From positions 1 to 6,660 of the forward strand of contig JACVQG010000079.1 of assembly GCA_015661045.1 (NCBI GenBank): 6,660 bases of DNA, given 5' to 3'. This document shows positions 1 to 3,983 of the stretch, piece after piece. Under the pieces are notes generated by a model. It was not told the origin of the DNA and ran no database searches. It was given only the letters and a program-made list of their open reading frames with translations. A program made the position numbers and the translations under genes. Every line of letters starts with the position of its first letter. Within the stretch, counting starts at the first letter, position 1. Source of the stretch: Dehalococcoidia bacterium. Lineage in GTDB: Bacteria; Chloroflexota; Dehalococcoidia; JACVQG01.

Positions 1-32
1 CCCGTTCAGTTTGCAAGAAAGTACCAAACGTC

Positions 33-146
33 AATAGCTACCCTACTTTACTACGTTTGTTTACCAATGCCCCGGTGAGCTGGTATTCCGTCTCCAGGTT
101 CAGCCAGAACCGCGCCGGTATCTCCGGCATGACTTCATCGAGTTGC
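33..146. repeat. Direct repeat copy 1: 3' part of higA (partner 2057-2170)
   Basis: This 114-nt stretch aligns without gaps to 2057-2170, with about 10 mismatches by hand count (about 91% identity). Similarity covers the last 35 codons of higA plus the stop codon and five bases beyond it, then ends abruptly on both sides. The two copies have the same orientation and enclose the complete AbiE operon. Confidence 0.85.
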
Positions 147-184
147 CGGCGAAGTTGTTCCAACTTTTCATTATCAGCGGCCAT
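38..184 (-). pseudogene. Chimeric 48-residue ORF: foreign N-terminus joined to HigA C-terminal fragment
   Basis: An ATG at 184 preceded by AGGA (4-nt spacing) opens a 48-residue frame ending in TAG at 38. Its first 15 residues (MAADNEKLEQLRRQL) are unlike HigA. From there on it reads DEVMPEIPARFWLNLE and ends NKRSKVG, matching residues 61-95 of the intact HigA in this window with a few substitutions (DEY for EDY-type changes, G for R, V for I). The helix-turn-helix is missing, so it cannot bind DNA as HigA does. It starts 25 nt after the AbiEii stop in the same direction and could be co-transcribed. I infer a recombination scar. A small antitoxin-like protein able to touch HigB is possible but unsupported. 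Confidence 0.6.
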
Positions 185-209
185 TGCGTCCTAACCCATA
201 AGCGAATCT

Positions 210-1028
210 CTAATCAAGGGATTGAAAATGTGGAGCTATGAGCTTATCCAGCATAGCCCGTAACTCAGTCAATACCTCAACAAGCGGCGGCAGCAGCCTT
301 ATCTGTTGACCCAGGTCTTTTTCCCAGTATCGTTTCAACCCATCGAGGTCTTTGGGGAAGAAGTCACCCAGGTTCCGGATAGCGAGACCTTTATGCGTAA
401 GCTTCTGTTTTAAGACCGTGACCAGGAGCTTGAAATCGAGATTGACGTGTTGTTCTTTGAGAAGCCGCCATACATCGTAGTAGTCCCGGGACTTACCCCG
501 CTCCAGCAGACTTCTCATCTTCTCAGCGAGCAGTTCCTCAAGGGGATATACCAGCAACTTTTGCCCCTCAGATGAGAAAGGCGCAGTCAGGACCTTCTGG
601 CAATCAGGGGCAAGGCATAATGGCTCATCAAAACTCAAGTCCATGAAAATCATACCGGTGTAGGATAATGGCCCGATGAATTGGACCCTGACACGGGCAT
701 AACCATCCGGTTTGTGCAGCATCTTCGTGGCTAGACGTACCTGGGAGGCTTGCTCTACCTGACGATACCACCTGTCAAGCTCTTGCCGAAGCTCACCTTT
801 TTCCATATCGCGCTTCACCGTGAAATCCAGGTCTTCCGAATAGCGCCAATCGGCGAAGTAGACTTTGCGCAGGGCAGTACCTCCCTTGAATACCAGCAAT
901 TCGCTAAGAGTGGATACCTGTGACAGAGATTTGAGTACCTCGGTGAGGACGTAGTCTTTTTCCAATGTGCCCAGTGCCACCTTTTCACGATTGGCCAGTC
1001 TCTGGAGTTCAGACTTAGATATTATCAA
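210..1028 (-). CDS. abiEii: AbiEii-type nucleotidyltransferase toxin
   Basis: Toxin half of a type IV AbiE toxin-antitoxin/abortive-infection module; family members are cytoplasmic nucleotidyltransferases that arrest growth. The 272 residues carry the family motifs in order: FKGGTALRK (48-55) with the Gly-Gly-Thr nucleotide-binding turn, SEDLDF (64-69) with the Asp-x-Asp metal site D66/D68, YPLEELLAEK (161-170) with the motif III lysine K170, and KSRDYYDVWRLL (179-190) with D182 and D185. All appear intact, and length is normal for the family. The start is TTG at 1028: an in-frame TGA lies two codons upstream and no ATG lies nearby. The frame overlaps the abiEi stop by 4 nt (TTGA), the usual antitoxin-then-toxin coupling. 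A GAAGG lies directly against the TTG, an unusually short spacing, so initiation probably depends on translation of abiEi. Confidence 0.93.
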   Translation of the reverse strand: MIISKSELQRLANREKVALGTLEKDYVLTEVLKSLSQVSTLSELLVFKGGTALRKVYFADWRYSEDLDFTVKRDMEKGELRQELDRWYRQVEQASQVRLATKMLHKPDGYARVRVQFIGPLSYTGMIFMDLSFDEPLCLAPDCQKVLTAPFSSEGQKLLVYPLEELLAEKMRSLLERGKSRDYYDVWRLLKEQHVNLDFKLLVTVLKQKLTHKGLAIRNLGDFFPKDLDGLKRYWEKDLGQQIRLLPPLVEVLTELRAMLDKLIAPHFQSLD

Positions 1029-1846
1029 CCTTCAGTCCATTGCGTGAATTCTTTTTCCGGAACATTTACTATTACTCTCCACCGTTGGATATGCTGGCCT
1101 TGCGGGTCTGCCAGAGTGTCGAGCAGCGTGTAACTGTTACCGAGGTTCTCACGAAGAATATCGATAGCTTTGCTGGCTTTAATACCTAGCTTTTCTAAAA
1201 GGTAGCCCAGTCGCTTGCTCACCGCGCTGTTTCCGTTCCGCCGGGCATATTCAGACATTTTGGGGAAGTCCAGTTCATCGCGACCGAACGAAATTGCCTT
1301 TGCTACCTCGACTACGCCACCTGAATACTTCGGCAAATCAAGACAATCTACAATGGTCTTCTCACGTTCTGAAATATTCACTGGATTACCGTCTATAAGC
1401 ACCTGGGTCGCCCCGAAAAACTTACTTTTGTTCAAACAGACGAAACGATAGGTTACGCCGGAAATTTCCAGAGTAGTCTTCAGTTTCCGCCTGGTCGAAA
1501 TGATGAAAACAGTTCGGCTGACCTGTTCAGTATAACCATAATAGTTGAGGGCGCTACGGAATCCAATATAATAAGGCTCAATCAAATGGGAAGCTATTAC
1601 GAATTCATGTTCCGTCCATTCGCCCTCGCGCCCGGCTTCAAACGGGAGAATAAGGTACTTGCCCTTTTCAATTCGCTGAAGCCAGCCCCGTTTAACCAGA
1701 GTGAACATCAATTTGCGTAATCGTCCGTCACTGCTGCCGTAAACCCTGGCGGCGTCCTCAAAAGTGAAAAGGCGTTTGCCTTGCCTGGACATCTCTGTCA
1801 AAAGGTTGCTTCCCTTTTCGCCCAGAGTCCTGATATTTAGTGTCAT
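1025..1846 (-). CDS. abiEi: AbiEi-type antitoxin, winged-helix transcriptional repressor
   Basis: Antitoxin half of the AbiE pair. In characterised systems AbiEi neutralises AbiEii without stable complex formation (type IV) and represses its own promoter. Residues about 12-66 form a winged helix (DAARVYGSSDGRLRKLM, then LVKRGWLQRIEKGKYLI with the typical KGKY wing). The body then has IASHLIEPYYIGFRSALNYYG (84-104), TVFIISTRR, and SEREKTIVDCLDLPKYSGGVVEVAKA (159-184), all hallmark AbiEi segments. At 273 residues it is full length. The ATG at 1846 has GAAAGG at 1855-1860 with 8-nt spacing, behind a strong extended -10 promoter. The gene is first in the operon and overlaps abiEii by 4 nt. Confidence 0.93.
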   Translation of the reverse strand: MTLNIRTLGEKGSNLLTEMSRQGKRLFTFEDAARVYGSSDGRLRKLMFTLVKRGWLQRIEKGKYLILPFEAGREGEWTEHEFVIASHLIEPYYIGFRSALNYYGYTEQVSRTVFIISTRRKLKTTLEISGVTYRFVCLNKSKFFGATQVLIDGNPVNISEREKTIVDCLDLPKYSGGVVEVAKAISFGRDELDFPKMSEYARRNGNSAVSKRLGYLLEKLGIKASKAIDILRENLGNSYTLLDTLADPQGQHIQRWRVIVNVPEKEFTQWTEG

Positions 1847-1868
1847 AATAATTACCTTTCAGGGAACT

Positions 1869-1897
1869 ATTATAGCACGATATTTAAAATATGGCGA
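1869..1897 (-). promoter_or_regulatory. Promoter of the abiE operon
   Basis: Read on the minus strand: -35 TCGCCA (1892-1897, 4 of 6 to consensus), 17-nt spacer, then TGC-TATAAT (1869-1877), a perfect -10 with the extended TGn. Predicted start is near 1862, giving a leader of about 16 nt that just includes the abiEi ribosome site. The spacer holds an AT-rich near-palindrome (1880-1892, ATATTT-A-AAATAT-like) that could be part of an AbiEi operator; that role is inference. Confidence 0.65.
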
Positions 1898-2056
1898 TGC
1901 GTTGCTTTAGCCAATGAAAAGGCAAGAAGAACACAGATTGTAGCAAGAATACGACTGGAACACGCGATATCTTTGCATTCTAACCCACCGGTACGGAGAC
2001 GCCGTGGCAACATGAGTGCTCGCTTAAACGCAGATTACGGACAGGCACGAACTGGA
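1898..2056. other. Intergenic spacer between abiE promoter and higA 3' end
   Basis: No convincing gene is visible. An imperfect stem lies around 1984-2008 (CCAC paired with GTGG plus two further pairs across a bulge), but no T-run follows on either strand, so I do not call a terminator. A 12-mer AACACAGATTGT at 1930-1941 recurs at 3303-3314 upstream of the relBE promoter. Confidence 0.5.
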
Positions 2057-2170
2057 AATAGCTACCCTACCTTACTACGTTTGTTTATCAATGCCCTGGT
2101 AAGCTGGTAATCCGTCTCCAGATTCAGCCAGAACCGCGCTGGTATCTCAGGCATGACCTCCTCGAGTTGC
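2057..2170. repeat. Direct repeat copy 2: 3' part of intact higA (partner 33-146)
   Basis: Ungapped partner of 33-146 with about 10 of 114 positions different. This copy lies inside the intact higA and is the likely parent or sister. Similarity stops right after TTGC at 2170. Confidence 0.85.
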
Positions 2171-2349
2171 AGGGCGGTACCGGCGGTAATGGCTTTCTTC
2201 CCATTGATAATCTCATTTATAGCGTTCAGCGGCCGCCCCATGCGCCTCGCCAGTTCCTTCTGAGAGATACCTCGCGCCTCGATTTCCTCAGCCAGGTACT
2301 CACCGGGAGGGATTGCAATATCGGGGTAAGCATCAGTCTTAGTCACCAT
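2062..2349 (-). CDS. higA: HigA-family antitoxin (XRE helix-turn-helix)
   Basis: Antitoxin of the HigB/HigA type II module: binds the toxin and represses the operon. The 95 residues open with the family's N-terminal PDIAIPPGEYLAEEIEARG, followed by an XRE-type helix-turn-helix at about 27-53 (SQKELARRMGRPLNAINEIINGK) and a short C-terminal PARFWLNLE segment. I take the ATG at 2349, not the earlier in-frame ATG at 2400. GGAGG (2356-2360) lies 6 nt ahead of 2349, and the family begins just before PDIAIPPGE. The frame overlaps the higB stop by 11 nt, toxin first, the reversed gene order typical of higBA. Segments of this gene are duplicated at both edges of the window (33-146 and 6062-6112). Confidence 0.92.
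   Translation of the reverse strand: MVTKTDAYPDIAIPPGEYLAEEIEARGISQKELARRMGRPLNAINEIINGKKAITAGTALQLEEVMPEIPARFWLNLETDYQLTRALINKRSKVG
2291..2341. repeat. Direct repeat: 5' part of higA (partner 6062-6112)
   Basis: These 51 nt covering higA codons 3-20 match 6062-6112 at 50 of 51 positions without gaps, in the same orientation. The one difference changes PPGEYL to PLGEYL in the distant copy. Confidence 0.9.
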
Positions 2350-2635
2350 GGTAATCCTCCACATCCATAATACGCAATTTGTCTTCCTGGACTTTTTCAA
2401 TAATAAGCCGATAGTTGCCCGTAAGAGTTAACGAGTACTGTCCGTCGCGGGTCCCTTTCAAAGGGTGCAATTTCAATGCCTTGTACCCATAGAGTTGGGT
2501 GAATTTGTCCGTAGCTCTCAGAACGGCCAGCCGCTGGATATATTTCCGGCCAATCGGAATTCCGAAAAGACGGCTGGCCTCTGATAGGCTTACACTTGCG
2601 TTAGCCAGGCGATTTGACGAGAAATCTATTTCCAC
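2339..2635 (-). CDS. higB: HigB-family toxin (RelE-fold mRNA interferase)
   Basis: Toxin of the higBA module; family members are ribosome-dependent endoribonucleases that cleave mRNA. At 98 residues it has the diagnostic C-terminal half LKLHPLKGTRDGQYSLTLTG (54-73), then NYRLIIE (74-80) and VEDYH (92-96). The basic and aromatic residues K60, R63, R76 and the terminal Tyr-His are kept, so it looks active. The start is GTG at 2635, backed by AAGGG (2643-2647) at 7-nt spacing. An ATG 4 nt upstream is out of frame and its frame closes quickly. The N-terminus (SNRLANASVSLSEASRLFGIPIGRKYIQRL) is the usual leading helix region. It precedes and overlaps higA. Confidence 0.92.
   Translation of the reverse strand: MEIDFSSNRLANASVSLSEASRLFGIPIGRKYIQRLAVLRATDKFTQLYGYKALKLHPLKGTRDGQYSLTLTGNYRLIIEKVQEDKLRIMDVEDYHGD
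2356..2360 (-). promoter_or_regulatory. Ribosome binding site deciding the higA start
   Basis: GGAGG on the minus strand with 6-nt spacing to ATG 2347-2349. It lies inside the higB coding end and supports the 95-residue HigA over the 112-residue frame. Confidence 0.8.
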
Positions 2636-2642
2636 CCATACA

Positions 2643-2647
2643 CCCTT
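2643..2647 (-). promoter_or_regulatory. Ribosome binding site deciding the GTG start of higB
   Basis: AAGGG on the minus strand, 7 nt ahead of GTG 2633-2635. The overlapping ATG at 2637-2639 leads only to a very short frame, so GTG is preferred. Confidence 0.65.
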
Positions 2648-2653
2648 AAGGCT

Positions 2654-2682
2654 AATTTACGTCAATATATTCAACTTGTCAA
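2654..2682 (-). promoter_or_regulatory. Promoter of higBA
   Basis: Minus strand: perfect -35 TTGACA (2677-2682), 17-nt spacer, -10 TAAATT (2654-2659, 4 of 6). The predicted transcript begins near 2647, at the ribosome site, so the leader would be very short. It lets higBA be expressed separately from relBE upstream. Confidence 0.6.
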
Positions 2683-2707
2683 GCGGTATTTTAAGCCCAA
2701 AGCATGG

Positions 2708-2723
2708 TAATTAAATTTAATTA
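2708..2723. repeat. 16-bp perfect AT palindrome between relE and higB
   Basis: TAATTAAATTTAATTA equals its own reverse complement. It lies between the relE stop (2729) and the higB -35 (2682). It could be an operator half or a cruciform-prone spacer. There is no GC stem, so it is not an intrinsic terminator. Confidence 0.5.
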
Positions 2724-2728
2724 TTGTT

Positions 2729-2986
2729 TCAACGATAAACATCTTTGCGACGGCTAACTTTTACTATCCAGACAATGAACTCATTATCTTGAACTGAGTA
2801 TACGACGCGATACCGTCCCTGACGGAGGCGGTACCTTTCCTGACCCGTTAACTTTTCGCAACCAACGGGTCGTGGCTCTGTGGTTAGTGACTGAATCCGT
2901 TCGAGAATCTTGTTCGTATCTTTCTGGGGAATTGCCCTGAAGTCTTTCTCGACCGACGCTCTGAAATAGACTTTATATTCGGCCAT
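2729..2986 (-). CDS. relE: RelE-family toxin (mRNA interferase)
   Basis: Toxin of a RelBE-type II module, expected to cut mRNA in the ribosomal A site. The 85 residues show the compact RelE/ParE fold: strand MAEYKVYFRASVEKDFRAIP, helix KDTNKILERIQSLTTEPRP, then EKLTGQERYRLRQGRYRVVYSV (44-65) and the C-terminal VWIVKVSRRKDVYR (72-85). Basic residues R55, R60 and R79/R80 and terminal Y84 sit where RelE catalytic residues usually lie. The start is ATG at 2986 with AAGGA close upstream, and the frame overlaps relB by 14 nt. ParE gyrase-toxin relatives share the fold, but the RLRxGxYRVVY and RxDVYR pattern fits RelE better. Confidence 0.92.
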   Translation of the reverse strand: MAEYKVYFRASVEKDFRAIPQKDTNKILERIQSLTTEPRPVGCEKLTGQERYRLRQGRYRVVYSVQDNEFIVWIVKVSRRKDVYR

Positions 2987-3206
2987 CTTTCCTTAACCTT
3001 ATGACCATTTCGTCATAGGTCAGCAGGGGCTCTCTGCCCCTTTCCTCAAATGCTGCAATATCCTCAGCATCCTCCGAAAGGGATTCTCTAACGGCATCGT
3101 TTACAAGCTCCGATACTGATTTAGAGATAGCAACTGATTTTAGACGTAGCGCCTTGTGCAAATCAGAGTCCAGGTATATAGTGGCTCGTTTGGTTTGGGA
3201 AGTCAT
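2973..3206 (-). CDS. relB: RelB-like ribbon-helix-helix antitoxin
   Basis: Antitoxin partner of the RelE downstream. Residues about 6-43 form a ribbon-helix-helix: strand KRATIYLD, helix SDLHKALRLKSVA, turn ISKS, helix VSELVNDAVRESLS. The acidic linker SEDAEDIAAFEERGRE and the C-terminal LLTYDEMVIRLRKDGRI are the toxin-wrapping tail common in this group. At 77 residues the length is normal. The start is ATG at 3206 with GAGG (3214-3217) at 7-nt spacing. It is first in the operon, behind a promoter whose -10 sits in a palindrome. I see no sign of decay. Confidence 0.9.
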   Translation of the reverse strand: MTSQTKRATIYLDSDLHKALRLKSVAISKSVSELVNDAVRESLSEDAEDIAAFEERGREPLLTYDEMVIRLRKDGRI

Positions 3207-3230
3207 AATAACACCTCACTGTGTTATATT

Positions 3231-3259
3231 ACTATAATATTATAGCGCCATAACGTCAA
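3231..3259 (-). promoter_or_regulatory. Promoter of relBE
   Basis: Minus strand: -35 TTGACG (3254-3259, 5 of 6), 17-nt spacer, -10 TATAGT (3231-3236, 5 of 6). Predicted start is near 3224, with an 18-nt leader carrying GAGG. Confidence 0.7.
3232..3245. promoter_or_regulatory. Likely RelB operator palindrome over the -10
   Basis: CTATAATATTATAG is a perfect 14-bp palindrome that overlaps the relBE -10. Ribbon-helix-helix antitoxins commonly repress by binding palindromes at this place; assignment to RelB is inference. Confidence 0.5.
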
Positions 3260-3313
3260 AACGTCTTATTGAAATTAATCTTTCAAGCAAGCCAGAAGTT
3301 AAAACACAGATTG

Positions 3314-3321
3314 TGCTCCAT
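3314..3321. repeat. 8-bp target-site duplication, left copy
   Basis: TGCTCCAT sits directly outside the left inverted repeat that begins at 3322. The identical 8-mer is at 3832-3839, directly outside the right inverted repeat, in the same orientation. The next base (G) also matches but is needed for the inverted repeat, so 8 bp is the natural reading. Confidence 0.85.
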
Positions 3322-3358
3322 GGTAAAGTTCAATCGTGCTTTTTTCATTAGGCACTCT
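3322..3358. repeat. Left terminal inverted repeat of the cassette
   Basis: Blocks GGTAAAGTTCA (3322-3332) and ATTAGGCACTCT (3347-3358) separated by 14 nt that include a run of T. The stop codon of the passenger gene begins only two bases further in, at 3361. Confidence 0.85.
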
Positions 3359-3360
3359 CT

Positions 3361-3702
3361 TTATTTGGGCCATCGTTCGTCTAGGCGCTTAACGAGTTCA
3401 TTAATTGATGTCGTGAGGTTATCCAGTTTGCCATTGAGTTCCTTGAATGATTCTCTATTAGATTTACCAGAGTTTCTAACCTGTAAAATTACACATATAA
3501 CTGACATGTAGAAAAAGAAAGCAATCAGAAACCCCAATATTCCCGAAGCAGTCCCAGGGTGACCATTGGCATATATCCACAATAACGGGAGGATGATAGT
3601 TGAGACAGTCCAAACTATGTTTATCACAGTTTCCCATCCTTTGTCCCAGTCACGTTCAATACGCCGAAAGGGCCATAAAGGGTCGTTTGGCCGCTTAGAC
3701 AT
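3361..3702 (-). CDS. Small two-helix membrane protein with C-terminal coiled coil, cassette passenger
   Basis: I do not recognise a family. The 113 residues start MSKRPNDPLWPFRRIERDWDK, a basic/aromatic cytoplasmic-looking head. Two hydrophobic spans follow at about 25-45 (TVINIVWTVSTIILPLLWIYA) and 52-75 (GILGFLIAFFFYMSVICVIL), joined by a short NGHPGTAS loop. From about 80 to 110 a charged amphipathic helix (FKELNGKLDNLTTSINELVKRLDE) has heptad-like spacing and may oligomerise. Both ends are probably cytoplasmic. ATG at 3702 follows a perfect AGGAGG (3709-3714) at 6 nt. The gene nearly fills the 510-bp cassette between its inverted repeats. A membrane-effector or phage-exclusion role is possible but is speculation. 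Confidence 0.85.
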   Translation of the reverse strand: MSKRPNDPLWPFRRIERDWDKGWETVINIVWTVSTIILPLLWIYANGHPGTASGILGFLIAFFFYMSVICVILQVRNSGKSNRESFKELNGKLDNLTTSINELVKRLDERWPK

Positions 3703-3736
3703 GATGCGCCTCCTGCTGACAAACTATTCGGCAGGT

Positions 3737-3765
3737 AGTATACCCTACTTGGGTGTTCTTGACTA
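3737..3765 (-). promoter_or_regulatory. Promoter inside the cassette for the membrane-protein gene
   Basis: Minus strand: -35 TAGTCA (3760-3765, 4 of 6), 17-nt spacer, -10 TATACT (3737-3742, 5 of 6). It lies inside the inverted repeats, so the passenger gene travels with its own promoter. Confidence 0.55.
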
Positions 3766-3793
3766 TATCTCATTGTATTAATCCTTTCTAGCA

Positions 3794-3831
3794 AGAGTGC
3801 CTAATTACTTTGACGAAGAGTGAACTTTACC
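3794..3831. repeat. Right terminal inverted repeat of the cassette
   Basis: AGAGTGCCTAAT (3794-3805) and TGAACTTTACC (3821-3831), separated by 15 nt: the reverse complement of the left arm's two blocks in the expected order. Confidence 0.85.
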
Positions 3832-3839
3832 TGCTCCAT
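3832..3839. repeat. 8-bp target-site duplication, right copy
   Basis: TGCTCCAT, identical to 3314-3321 and directly abutting the right inverted repeat. Confidence 0.85.
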
Positions 3840-3846
3840 GAACTGT

Positions 3847-3875
3847 TTGCTTTAAGCTGTAAGTATACGTATAAT
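3847..3875 (+). promoter_or_regulatory. Probable promoter of the moxR-VWA operon
   Basis: -10 TATAAT (3870-3875, perfect) with TTGCTT (3847-3852, only the TTG matches) 17 nt upstream. A 10-bp palindrome TATACGTATA (3864-3873) overlaps the -10. The transcript would begin near 3882 and have a leader of about 100 nt. The promoter starts only 8 nt past the cassette's right target duplication, so the insertion separated it from any upstream control sites. Confidence 0.5.
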
Positions 3876-3881
3876 TTGTAA

Positions 3882-3983
3882 ACAGGCTGTAGAATTCAAC
3901 CTGCCTCTGGAACACACCCGCTTTAAATTAGAGTCGGGTTAAACACTTTTCTGCAAAACAATTCAGAAGGAGTCAATTTAGTA
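3882..3983 (+). other. Leader of the moxR operon with a small hairpin
   Basis: About 100 nt between the predicted start and the GTG. ACCCG (3916-3920) can pair with CGGGT (3935-3939) across a 14-nt AT-rich loop. The stem is short and I see no known riboswitch. AGAAGGAG (3965-3972) is the ribosome site for the GTG at 3984; its spacing of about 11 nt is longer than usual. Confidence 0.4.

Larger units (their letters stand above)
3322..3831. mobile_element. 510-bp non-autonomous mobile insertion cassette with a passenger gene
   Basis: The unit begins GGTAAAGTTCA and ends TGAACTTTACC. A second perfect inverted block, ATTAGGCACTCT (3347-3358) and AGAGTGCCTAAT (3794-3805), lies inside. The arms thus match as 11 bp plus 12 bp around a diverged 14/15-nt middle. 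Perfect 8-bp direct repeats TGCTCCAT flank it. Inside is one gene with its own promoter and ribosome site and no transposase, so movement would need a transposase acting in trans. This fits the known class of mobile insertion cassettes (transposase replaced by a passenger gene). Several IS families make 8-bp duplications, and I cannot name the parent. Removing the unit and one TGCTCCAT rebuilds a continuous relB-moxR intergenic region. Confidence 0.8.

Noticed and set aside
1215..1451. Plus-strand frame opposite abiEi
   Set aside because: Antisense shadow of a well-recognised gene; no protein family features.
1984..2008. Terminator after higA
   Set aside because: The stem is short and bulged and no T-run follows on the minus strand.
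2350..2400. Upstream ATG (2400) for a 112-residue HigA
   Set aside because: The extra 17 residues lie wholly inside higB, have no family similarity, and lack the GGAGG that precedes the ATG at 2349.
2499..2714. Plus-strand frame opposite higB
   Set aside because: Shadow of higB running into its promoter; low-complexity, no support.
3269..3781. Plus-strand frames across the cassette (3269-3511 and 3566-3781)
   Set aside because: They run antisense to the membrane-protein gene and cross the inverted repeats. No good ribosome sites.
3794..3831. Integron attC site suggested by GCCTAAT near TA genes
   Set aside because: GCCTAAT only loosely resembles the R'' core, no matching R' core with proper spacing is visible, and the abutting 8-bp direct repeats explain the block better as a transposon end.
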